Source: Bacteroidota bacterium (GTDB taxonomy: Bacteria; Bacteroidota; Bacteroidia; Chitinophagales; Chitinophagaceae). Taken from it: a DNA stretch of 64,000 nt. A model generated the notes under the pieces. That model was not told where the DNA came from. It saw only the letters and a program-made list of their open reading frames with translations, and did not search any database. Within the stretch, counting starts at the first letter, position 1; each line of letters opens with the position of its first letter. Of this stretch, positions 53,819 through 63,500 are shown one piece after another. The stretch covers positions 124,001 to 188,000 of the forward strand of contig JAFDZS010000006.1 in the NCBI GenBank assembly GCA_018266775.1, read 5' to 3'. A program made the translations under genes and the position numbers.

Positions 53819-56800
53819 TTAATTGAACATGTACCTGATACCAAACTGCATCTGCCAGCGTGAAGCAATGCTTGTGCTGTTGGAGAAGCTGTTTACATAA
53901 GGAGTCAGGTTGGTGGCATCTTGCTGTGTGAAAGAGAAGCTTGGTGTTTTACCATCAGCAGCTAAACCTTCAAAACGCAGGAAGTTGCTTACTGTTGGTA
54001 CTTTAACAATACCCCAGTATTTATTCAGCATGTTACCCACGTTCAGGATATCCAGTGACAACCTCAAAGTGTGACGGTCTCCATCTCCTTTACCGGTTTT
54101 AATAGAGAAATCCTGTGTAATATTCACATCCAGTTTTTTGTAGAATGGCAATACTACTGCGTTAGCTTTGGCAATTTCACCACGGTGAGCACTTAAATAG
54201 TTGTCCTGGTTGATGAATGCGTTCAGCTGAGCCCATTGCTGAGCAGCAGTGCGGGGATCAGTACTTGATCCGGTACCCAAACCACCTGAACCAGATTTAA
54301 CCAGGTTAATTTCAGACGCTGAATTTGGAATGTAGATCAGGTCGTTGTTATTACCATCGCCATTTAAGTCGCCATTGTAGATGTATGAAGTAGTACCATT
54401 TGGTGCAGCCTCAAAAAACAGACCAATGCTGGTAGCGCAATATTTAGCATACGTGAAACGGTAAGCGGCATAAGCTACTACACGGTGTGGCTGATACCAT
54501 GATGCTGTTGCCAGGTTGGCTCCGTTTGGATCAACTGCGCCGATAGCACGACCGCTCCATAAACTACCCGCTGTACTACCACCTTCTGCAGTGGTCTTAA
54601 CCCTTGAATGCGTATACGCTACACTGAAAGTAAAATCTTTGTAGGTTTTTTGCACCCTTAAAGTAGTGGTGGAAGAATATCCTTTGCTGGAATTCTTCAT
54701 CAGGATGGCGTTACCCAGGTTAGGGTTTGCTGCGCTGGTACCGGCATAGTAGTATTTGCTGCTGGTATTCAGAGACGTAGTGGTAGAAGTATTATAACGC
54801 AAACGGTTGTCAGCACCAGCCAATGCAAAGGCGCTGGTTTCGTTCAGGTTTACGTTAGAATAATATACTGCGTTGATGTCTTTAGTATAAGAACCTTCTA
54901 AAGTAGCGATCCAGTCGTGTTTGAATTTCTTGTCAACAGCAAGGCTGGTTTTTAATACCTGCGGGTACTTGAAGTTGTTATCCACAAGCGCTACACTGTA
55001 AGATGTGTTTGGCGCACCTGCAGCCGGCCTGTACGCATTAGGATCTGCATTGAAAGGAACAGCTGTAGCACCAGACCTGATCACTGAACCAAACTGCACA
55101 CCGTTGTTGCTGGCCTGGTTGCTGATCCATACAAATGGCGGAGGACCAGAGAAGATTCCAAGGCCGCCCCTTACCTGTAAAGATTTATCACCCAACACAT
55201 CCCAGTTCAACCCTAAACGTGGTGAAACCAGTACGGCGTCTTTTGGTTTTTTACCTACATCATAATGTGCACCATTGGCAAATGCCAGGTTTGCAAAGTC
55301 AGGGTTTTGATCGAATGAACCCGTGTAATGAGATTCATCGAACCTGATACCATAAGTAACAGTGATGTTCTTTTGTACACGCCATTTGTCCTGAACAAAA
55401 AGGCTCAGGTCGTTAGAACCGGCTTTAGCATAAGGGAAAGAACCATCTTTTAACGCTGAATACTGGATAGCGTAACGCAAAGCATTTACATTACCATTAT
55501 TCACGCTGTTATAGAAATCAGTCAAACTTGCAAACTGGTACAAACCCTGGTAAGCAGGTGCAAAACCATTCAGGTATTTTTTGAAATAGTTTTGAGTACC
55601 CGCAGTGATCTCGTGAGATCCTTTATAGAAAGTAAGAATGTCTGAGAACTGGAAGTTATCTGTATTCAGTTTATTGTTGTAAGTGAAGGGTTCATATCCG
55701 AATGTAGTGTAAATGTTACCGCCACTCAGGATATCAACCAGTGGAAGGTTTGAATTACCCTGGGATGAACGGAAATCACGCAACTGGATCAAACCAACCT
55801 GGAATTTGTTTACCAGTTTGTTGCTGAACCTTGAGTTCAATTCGGCAATAACAATATTAAAGTTGTTATTGATCACATAACCACTGCTCTTAAATGGCAT
55901 AGAGTTATTACCTGGCTGACCACCTGTAGGGAATCCGGAGAAACCGTTACGGCTGGTGCTGGCAAATTGATCGGATGAAGATTTCAGGTAGTTGTATTTA
56001 ATGGTCAGGGTGTGCTTGCTGTTAATGTTCCAGTCAATTTTAGCAGTGATCTTATCACTCTGTGTTTTTTGGTTATACCCCTGGAACGGACCTGCATCGT
56101 AACCAAATTTAGTTTGCAGGAAGTTGGCCAGTTTGGTCAATGTATCTGCATTAGCCTGCGACACGCTACCCGCTGTTACAGGGTGTGTGGCGTCAGAAGC
56201 AATGAAACTGGTAGCTGGCAATTCCTGCCTTACCTGTTCACCACTAACGAAGAAGAACAGTTTGTTTTTGATGATTGGCCCACCGATTGAAAAACCTCTT
56301 AAATTATATTTAATTGGTGTTTTGGTAACAGTAGTGTTACCCGCTTTATAACCCTGGTAATTTTCATTTTTGATATACTCGTAAACTGTACCTTTAAACT
56401 TATTGGTACCACTGCGGGTTACGGTATTGATACCGGCACCGGTAAAACCACCCTGTCGGATGTCGTAAGGCGATACGTTTACCTGTATCTGTTCGATCGC
56501 ATCAAGGCTGATGGGCTGAGAACCGGTTTGTCCACCAAGTGTACCCGATAAACCGAATGAGTTATTGAAGTTGGCGCCGTCAACTGTTACGTTATTGTAC
56601 TGGTTGCTTCTTCCACCAAAACTCAAACCATTTGAAGTGGGCTCAAGTTTAGTAAAGTCCTGTAATGAACGGTTAATGGTGGGCAATCTTTCAATTTGTG
56701 TACGGCTGATAATTTCCTGGCTGCCTGTCCTGGTATTACTGAAGATCTTGTCCTGCCTTTTGGTAGATACAGTAACATCAGTAAGTGTGGTGGCATTGGA

Positions 56801-57121
56801 AGCCATTTTGAAATCGGCCTTAAATGCCTGGCCCAGCAGCAGGTTAATATTTTCCTGTGTTTCTGGTTTAAAACCAACATAAGTTACGGTCACTACATAA
56901 GGGCCACCCACACGAAGGTTAGGCAGGTTGTAACGTCCGTCTTTACGGCTGGTAGTTGTGTATTTGGTGCCTGTTGGTGTGTGCACCGCAGTGATGGTGG
57001 CATTGGCCAAACCATTGTTTCCATCGGTAATGATACCCTGTATCTCCGATGTCGTTTCCTGTGCAAAAGCAAACGAAAAAATCGTTGCCAGCAAAGATGT
57101 AAGGAAAAGTTTTAATTTCAT
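53819..57121 (-). CDS. Oar-like TonB-dependent outer membrane receptor
   Basis: The 1100-aa protein has a signal peptide (MKLKLFLTSLLATIFSFAFAQ), a carboxypeptidase-regulatory-like domain (about 25-110, GIITDGNNGLANATITA ... GRYNLPNLRVGGPYVVTVTYVGF), a plug domain (about 120-240, with NNVTVDGANFNNSFG and RSGTNKFKGTVYEY) and a long barrel ending WQMQFGIRYMFN. The plug/barrel layout is that of Oar-like proteins rather than SusC. Substrate unknown; no SusD partner is adjacent. A near-consensus -7 box (CACCTTTG) lies 22 nt upstream. Confidence 0.9.
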   Translation of the reverse strand: MKLKLFLTSLLATIFSFAFAQETTSEIQGIITDGNNGLANATITAVHTPTGTKYTTTSRKDGRYNLPNLRVGGPYVVTVTYVGFKPETQENINLLLGQAFKADFKMASNATTLTDVTVSTKRQDKIFSNTRTGSQEIISRTQIERLPTINRSLQDFTKLEPTSNGLSFGGRSNQYNNVTVDGANFNNSFGLSGTLGGQTGSQPISLDAIEQIQVNVSPYDIRQGGFTGAGINTVTRSGTNKFKGTVYEYIKNENYQGYKAGNTTVTKTPIKYNLRGFSIGGPIIKNKLFFFVSGEQVRQELPATSFIASDATHPVTAGSVSQANADTLTKLANFLQTKFGYDAGPFQGYNQKTQSDKITAKIDWNINSKHTLTIKYNYLKSSSDQFASTSRNGFSGFPTGGQPGNNSMPFKSSGYVINNNFNIVIAELNSRFSNKLVNKFQVGLIQLRDFRSSQGNSNLPLVDILSGGNIYTTFGYEPFTYNNKLNTDNFQFSDILTFYKGSHEITAGTQNYFKKYLNGFAPAYQGLYQFASLTDFYNSVNNGNVNALRYAIQYSALKDGSFPYAKAGSNDLSLFVQDKWRVQKNITVTYGIRFDESHYTGSFDQNPDFANLAFANGAHYDVGKKPKDAVLVSPRLGLNWDVLGDKSLQVRGGLGIFSGPPPFVWISNQASNNGVQFGSVIRSGATAVPFNADPNAYRPAAGAPNTSYSVALVDNNFKYPQVLKTSLAVDKKFKHDWIATLEGSYTKDINAVYYSNVNLNETSAFALAGADNRLRYNTSTTTSLNTSSKYYYAGTSAANPNLGNAILMKNSSKGYSSTTTLRVQKTYKDFTFSVAYTHSRVKTTAEGGSTAGSLWSGRAIGAVDPNGANLATASWYQPHRVVAYAAYRFTYAKYCATSIGLFFEAAPNGTTSYIYNGDLNGDGNNNDLIYIPNSASEINLVKSGSGGLGTGSSTDPRTAAQQWAQLNAFINQDNYLSAHRGEIAKANAVVLPFYKKLDVNITQDFSIKTGKGDGDRHTLRLSLDILNVGNMLNKYWGIVKVPTVSNFLRFEGLAADGKTPSFSFTQQDATNLTPYVNSFSNSTSIASRWQMQFGIRYMFN

Positions 57122-57383
57122 TCGTAGTTAATTTTAGTGGTGCAAAGGTGCGGTAAAAAGGCGGATAAACCTTTAACTTATTGTTACCAATTTCATTTTT
57201 GGGGATAATAATGCTAACGTTGTGAGAAAATATTATCTGCCACCGAAATATTATTTATTTAATAATAAATGGTTAAACATCAAATTGTTGCTGTTAAATA
57301 AATTAAATAAAAAAAGTGTCTTTTCGTACAGGCATGAAAAGGGGAGAATTTTGGCATTATAAAATAATATAATTTATCAAGTT

Positions 57384-57833
57384 ATGTCTTTTCAAACAAC
57401 CCAAAACATCCAAAAAACAGCAATGCTGTTCCTCTTCGGACTTTTTGCTTCATGCAGTTCCGGCAGGCATTCACAACAAGCTGTGATTAAAGCAATGCAT
57501 CATTACGACCAGTCGTTAATATTACAGGATGAGGCAAAAATTGCTGCCTGTTTTACACCTGACGGAGACCTGGGAACGGTTGCGCATGGCAGGGATTCTA
57601 TTCAGCAATTTTTGACCAGGTTCAGAAATATTAAGGTCATTGCACAACAATCAGTGGTAGAAAAAGTGACCCTTTATAAAGATTCTGTACTTATGACTGG
57701 CACGTACAAACAATCTGACATTATTCTGCCAAAAGACAGTATAACCGTAAGCGGTAGCTTTACTGCCACCTGGTTTTGGATCAAAGGAAAAGGCTGGCAC
57801 ATCAAAAAAATGTTTACAACCCCAGACCATTAG
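57384..57833 (+). CDS. SnoaL/NTF2-like (DUF4440-type) lipoprotein
   Basis: The 149-aa protein has a lipoprotein signal with LFGLFASC, Cys24. The rest is one NTF2-like alpha+beta domain: a helical start AVIKAMHHYDQSLILQDEAKIAACF, the conserved FTPDGDL block, GRDSIQQFLTRF and closing strands GSFTATWFWIKGKGWHIKKMF. Such domains bind small ligands or act as enzymes; no specific activity can be inferred. It is divergent from the TonB receptor gene across a 262-nt AT-rich spacer. Confidence 0.78.
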   Translation: MSFQTTQNIQKTAMLFLFGLFASCSSGRHSQQAVIKAMHHYDQSLILQDEAKIAACFTPDGDLGTVAHGRDSIQQFLTRFRNIKVIAQQSVVEKVTLYKDSVLMTGTYKQSDIILPKDSITVSGSFTATWFWIKGKGWHIKKMFTTPDH

Positions 57834-57859
57834 TAATTACATGGATTTTACCATCCTGC

Positions 57860-58921
57860 TTATTTTATTAAAGTCGCCATGCCGTTCTTTTTAATCATTC
57901 CGCCATTGATATCTTCAGCTTCCACAGTCCACACATAACTACTGGTATTTTGCATCACACCATTGACGCTTCCATCCCATCCTTTTCCGGGCTCGGTGGT
58001 GTAGTATACCTGTTGCCCATACCGGTTATAGACTGCAAAATATTTCAGTTCTTTTATGCCCACCAGTATTGGTCTAAGGATGTCATTCACACCATCTCCA
58101 TTTGGGGTAAAAGCATTGGGTACAAATATATCAGCAGCTGCAAATACCGTAAGTGTGATATCATCTTTCGCCACACAACCAAAGGCATTGCTGGCAGTAA
58201 CCGTATAAGTAATTTTATTGAAGGCAGTAGCAACAGGATTACTGATAAAGGCATTGTTCAATCCCGATGATGGCGACCAGCGATATTGATTCAACCCAAC
58301 ACCGTTTACATCAATTGCTTTCAGTTGCACCTGCTGGTTAACTGCCACAAAAGTATCGTTACCGGCAAAAACTTTTGCCGCTGGCAAAATGGTAAATACT
58401 ATTGTATCCTGTTGAGATGCCTTACACCCAAATGGATCGCTTACCTGCAGTACATACGTATATACACCCGGCGAAGGTGGTGTAAAAACAGGATTGGATA
58501 TGGCGATATTGGACAGGTATGTTGAAGGAGACCATTGGTATACTCCCCCTCCGGAACCATTTAACTGCAATGAACCACTAAGGCAAGTGGTAACATCAGG
58601 GCCCGCATTTGCAACAGGAAGTGGCTTTACAATCACAGTTCCGGAGCGGATATCACCGTCACAACCTCCAGCCCCATGTTCCTGTACGGAAAGCAGGAAA
58701 GTTCCTGCATTGTTCCATGTAACAGTGATCGTATTGTTGTTCGTAGTCTGCAAACCACCATTAATGTACCAGCTGTATGTTGAAGGTGCCGATGCATTAT
58801 TTACCTGGTAAGTTCGTGTTGCACCAATACACACCGTATCAGGCATCGCAATTTGTGCCTTCAACACAGTGCAACATATTGTACACAGCAGCAGGATGAT
58901 ATTTGGAAAACGGAGTATCAT
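57860..58921 (-). CDS. Secreted protein with T9SS type B (gliding-associated) sorting domain
   Basis: The 353-aa protein has a signal peptide (ending VLKAQ), three Ig/PKD-like segments (about 25-100, 100-180, 185-265) with PLPVANAGPDVTTCLSG and WSPSSGLNNAFISNPVA, and a C-terminal type B sorting domain from about 268: FVPNAFTPNGDGVNDILRPI ... YFAVYNRYGQQVYYTTEPGKGWDGS. It should be exported by the T9SS and retained at the surface. It is the last of three same-strand secreted genes and the only one of them with a recognisable sorting domain. Confidence 0.9.
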   Translation of the reverse strand: MILRFPNIILLLCTICCTVLKAQIAMPDTVCIGATRTYQVNNASAPSTYSWYINGGLQTTNNNTITVTWNNAGTFLLSVQEHGAGGCDGDIRSGTVIVKPLPVANAGPDVTTCLSGSLQLNGSGGGVYQWSPSTYLSNIAISNPVFTPPSPGVYTYVLQVSDPFGCKASQQDTIVFTILPAAKVFAGNDTFVAVNQQVQLKAIDVNGVGLNQYRWSPSSGLNNAFISNPVATAFNKITYTVTASNAFGCVAKDDITLTVFAAADIFVPNAFTPNGDGVNDILRPILVGIKELKYFAVYNRYGQQVYYTTEPGKGWDGSVNGVMQNTSSYVWTVEAEDINGGMIKKNGMATLIK

Positions 58922-59075
58922 TTCACCAGCATCTTTTTGTTTGCCTTTTGTTTTTCATTACTGATTACTCTTAATATACAGTTTTTAATGTTGGCTTCTC
59001 CCGTCCCCACTCTGCCAGCTTCATTACTGAAACGGCAGGGGAAACAGGATTTGGTATGAGCTTTTTTATTATGCT

Positions 59076-60425
59076 TTAATTATGTGTTATTGGCGTTGTT
59101 ACTGGTTTTGGTGTTATGATTATTGTTTTAGTTATGCTGGCACTGCATCCATTACCGCCAACGATTTCGGTTACGGTCACGGTTCCGGTTCCTGGTGCTG
59201 TCCAGGTTACTGTAATTGTATTGGTGCCCTGGCCTGTAGCGATGGTACCGCCGGTAACCACCCAATTATACGTGTTGCCGGCAACGTTAGGTGTACTGTA
59301 AGTGGCTGTACTTCCACTGATGCTCTCGCAAACAGGTGTTGGGCCGGTGATTGCCGGCGCCGGCACAGGATTAATAATTACCGTTACCGGTTGAACATCA
59401 GAACATCCGGCTGCGGAAGTACCCTTGATATAATAAGTGCCTGCAGTTGCTGTTGTTGGTGTGGTGTATGGAATTGTGGCCGCTGCGTCTGTCCAATAAG
59501 TGTATGTTAAACCAGTTGTAGAGCCTGCGGTGACTGCAGCGGCAGTAATGTCCACCGTATTGGGCGCACATACTGCGGCAGGATTGGTGATGACAACCGC
59601 TGGTGCTGGTGCTTGTGTTACCACTACGGGCTGAATATCGGAACAACCACCGGGCAAAGTACCCATGATATAATAAGTACCTGCTGGCGCCGCTGTTGGT
59701 GTTAAGTATGGTATGGTTGCCGTTGCATCTGACCAGTAAGTAAATGTTAAACCGGCGGTAGAACCAGCGGTGATTGCAGCCGCAGTTAAATCAACTGTTC
59801 CTGCACCACAAACCTGTGCAGGGTTATTGATCACTACTGTTGGTGCTGCATTTACAGTAACGGTACCGCTTGCACTCGCGGAGCCGCATAGTGTTACTGT
59901 ATTGGTGATTACAACACTATAAGTACCTGCAACGGTTGTTGAAAAGCTGGCCGCATTGCCTGGGTTAGTGGCTCCCACCGGTACCGTCCATACATAACTA
60001 TAAGTACCCGGCGTACCTGGTGTTGCAGTTATAGTGGCAGGATTTCCGGCACAAACTGTCGAAGAGCTTACGCTAACAGTTGGCAATGGGTTAATGGTGA
60101 TGTTGATGAAAACCGGATCCCCCACGCATCCGTTTGAATTGGTTTCCACCACCTGCAATTTAGCTGTACCCACACTGGTCCAGTTTATGGTAATAAGGTT
60201 TGGCGTGGCACCCGGTATAATAGTTCCATTACCCCCTGCTATAGTTGTAATGGTCCAGTTATATGTTGATCCCGGCGTGAGTACCACACCATACGGCTCT
60301 GCAGAATTTAAACAAACCTGGTGATCTCCTGTGTTAGGATATGGCCCCTGTGCTTTTACCATTGTATTTGCCGTTGCAAATACCACCAGCAAAAGAAAAG
60401 TGATTGACAGTTGATGCAGTTTCAT
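59076..60425 (-). CDS. Secreted Ig/PKD-like repeat protein
   Basis: The 449-aa protein has a signal peptide (ending NTMVKAQG) and about five Ig/PKD-like beta domains. The two central ones (about 190-270 and 270-350) are near-identical, sharing [24 protein letters not shown] blocks and [19 protein letters not shown], which indicates a recent internal duplication. The sequence is rich in Thr, Ala and Gly and has regular Cys spacing. It ends in [10 protein letters not shown] without a type A or B sorting domain, similar to the end of the SprB-like protein upstream. It probably sits on the cell surface or forms part of an adhesin complex. Confidence 0.8.
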   Translation of the reverse strand: MKLHQLSITFLLLVVFATANTMVKAQGPYPNTGDHQVCLNSAEPYGVVLTPGSTYNWTITTIAGGNGTIIPGATPNLITINWTSVGTAKLQVVETNSNGCVGDPVFINITINPLPTVSVSSSTVCAGNPATITATPGTPGTYSYVWTVPVGATNPGNAASFSTTVAGTYSVVITNTVTLCGSASASGTVTVNAAPTVVINNPAQVCGAGTVDLTAAAITAGSTAGLTFTYWSDATATIPYLTPTAAPAGTYYIMGTLPGGCSDIQPVVVTQAPAPAVVITNPAAVCAPNTVDITAAAVTAGSTTGLTYTYWTDAAATIPYTTPTTATAGTYYIKGTSAAGCSDVQPVTVIINPVPAPAITGPTPVCESISGSTATYSTPNVAGNTYNWVVTGGTIATGQGTNTITVTWTAPGTGTVTVTEIVGGNGCSASITKTIIITPKPVTTPITHN

Positions 60426-60510
60426 ACTGAAAAATTGTTTGGTTATTGGTTAAATGATTTAATCCTTTAGTTTGTATGTATAGTTAATCAGTTCTGTTCT
60501 TTTTATTGCT

Positions 60511-63500
60511 TTAGTTGTGATATATCGTCTGTGGTCCCGGTTTGGGATGCACTGTTATGGTTAATGTTGTTGTGCTGGCACATTGTCCCACAGCAGGTGT
60601 GAATGTGTAAGTAGTGGTAACCGTATTATTGAGTGCCGGTGACCATGTTCCCGTTATTCCGTTATTGGACGTAGCAGGCAATGGCAACAAAACAGCACCG
60701 GCACAAATAGGTTGTACTGCAGTAAACAATGGCGTTACCGCAGCACCCGATACGCCAATAATCGTAGTTGCTGAAGCCATACAACCTCTGGCGTCTTTTA
60801 CATAAACTGTATAAGTTCCCGAAGCCAGACCGGTAAAAATATTGCTGGCCTGGTAAGTGATGCCATCTATGCTATAAGCTAACAACAAAGTACCACCGGT
60901 AGCCAGTGCAGTGATAGTGCCATCCTGCAGGCCGCCGCAAGATGCAGGGGAATTGGTAACAATAAGATTTGGTGCCGGCAAGTTCATCAGGGTAACCGTC
61001 CGCGTAAGTATACAGCCATTGGCATCTTTAACATACACCGTATAATTTCCAGCAATTAAATTGGAAAAAATACTTCCCGGCTGGTAGGTTACTCCGTCGA
61101 TTGAATATTGCAATGGCAAAGTACCACCTGTAGCGGACGCTGAAATAGCACCGTTATTTTGTCCGCAGGCGGCATCCAGTATAACAGCAGTAAGTAATTG
61201 CGGCCCAAGGGTATTACCAATGGTGAATGCTTTCGAACTGACACATCCGTTTGTGTCTTTCACTGTAATTGCATAATTACCCGGTAACAGGTTGGTGAAG
61301 ATATTTCCCGGTTGAAATGTAATACCATCCAGACTGTATTGCAATGGTGCAGCACCAGTTGCAGTGACATTCACACTGCCATTAGCATTATTGCAGGTAG
61401 CCGCAGTGGTTATTGTCGCACTGATTACCGGTCCTGTGGTATTGGGCAATACAACCCCAGTAGTGGCTATACATCCCCTTGCGTCTTTAATATAAATTGT
61501 ATAAAAGCCCCCGGCCAGGTTATTGAATGTTGTACTGCTTTGATACACGGTTCCATCAATACTGAAAGTATAAGGCGCTTCGCCTTGTGAACCACTTACA
61601 ATAATTGATCCATCATTATTATTGCAGGTGGCTGCTATGGTAAATGCAGTGGCTTTGGGTAAAGGAGTATTGATCACTGTAACTGTGGTTGAACCAAAAC
61701 AATTGTTTGCATCTTTTACATAAACGGTATACGCTCCTGCTGCCAATCCGGTGAAAGTGGTACCCAATTGAAATGTCATGGCATCAAGACTGTATTGCAA
61801 AGGAGCCGCACCACCCGTACCTGTAACGGTTATTGTTCCATTATTCAGATTGCAGGATGTACCTGCAGCAGTTGCAGTTACTGCAGGTGAAGCCGCACCG
61901 GCCAATGTAACCTGTACGCCCGAAGTACAATTGGTGGCATCTTTAATGCCCACTGCATATATTCCTGCAGCAAGGTTATTAAATACACCACTGGCGAAGA
62001 ATGCACCGCCATTGATATTGTAGGCATACGGTGGCACACCACCTGCACCCGCAGCCGTAATACTGCCATTGGATGAACTGCATGACGGTGGGGTTGATGT
62101 TGTTGATATCGATGGACCATTACTGGATGGTACGGTAATATAAATGGTGGTTAAACAGGCACCGGGAATATCCGGCGGACCAGTTGTAAAATCAGCATCA
62201 TCTGCAATGATAATGGCATACGTACCCGGCGCCAGGCTGGTGAACGTAAAACTATTTGCACCAGGAGGGAAAAACGTATTCCATGTTACTCCGTTATCAA
62301 TACTGGCATGGTAAGGGGTGTTGGCTCCAACACCAACAATGGTGATGGTTCCGGTAGAAGCGCCGCAGGCAGAGGCCGTTGATGTTGCCGTTGCTGTGGC
62401 CGGTGTTCCACTACCTACAACTGCAACTTTAGAAACCGTACAACCATTTTGATTTTTTGCAGTGATTACATGTGCGCCAACGGCAACATTGGTAAATTGA
62501 TTGGCCGTAGTGAAAGGTCCGCCATCTAAACTGAAGGTATAAGAATTACCGCCGCCTCCGGGTACTCCTTTTAAATTTTTTATTCTGCCGGTTCCTCCAG
62601 TACAGGCTAACACATCTCTGATGGTGAAAGTTATATCAGTTGGTACGGGTGTACCCGTAACTGATGGATTCACTGTTACGGTTTGTGCAGCGATACAGCC
62701 TGTGGCATCTTTTACATAAACAGTATAAGTACCTGCTGCAATGTTTACAAATATGTTTAAGGCTTGATAGGTTATTCCGTCGATACTATATTGCAATGGT
62801 GGCACCCCTCCGGTTCCGTTTGCTACAACAACTCCACTCGAAGAGCCGCAGGAAGTTTGCACCGGAACACTTGCAGTTACATTCAGCGATGTTGCATTGG
62901 TTAGGGTAGTTATTTTTGTAACAATACAACCTGAAGCATCTTTTACATAAACAGTATAAGAGCCAGCTGCTAAGCCAGTGAAAATATTACCGGCCTGGTA
63001 AACGGTTCCATTGATGCTGTATTGTAACGGGGCGACACCACCAGTAGCAGTTGCCGTAATAATACCATTATTCAAACTGCAGGAAGCGGATATACTACTA
63101 ACGGCAAGCATTAGCCCGCTTGAATTAGTAATATTCACCGTGGTGGTTTTGATACAACCATTAGCATCTTTCACATAAACGGTAAAAATCCCTGTACCCA
63201 AACCGGTGAATACAGTTCCTGCTCCGTAGGTAATACCATCAATGCTGTATTGCAATGGCGCAGTACCGCCCGATCCTGTTGCCGTGACAGTTCCGGTATT
63301 GCTGCCACATGCTGTCGGTGTACCTGTTGCTGTAATGGAAGGCCCCGCAGTATTTCCGACTGTTATACTAAATGTGCCGATACATCCGGCGGCATCTTTA
63401 ACATAAGCAACATAATTTCCACCTGCCACGCCGGCAAAAACATTACTGGCCTGAAAGCTGGTACCATTGATGCTGTATTGATAACCGGGCGTTCCGCCTG

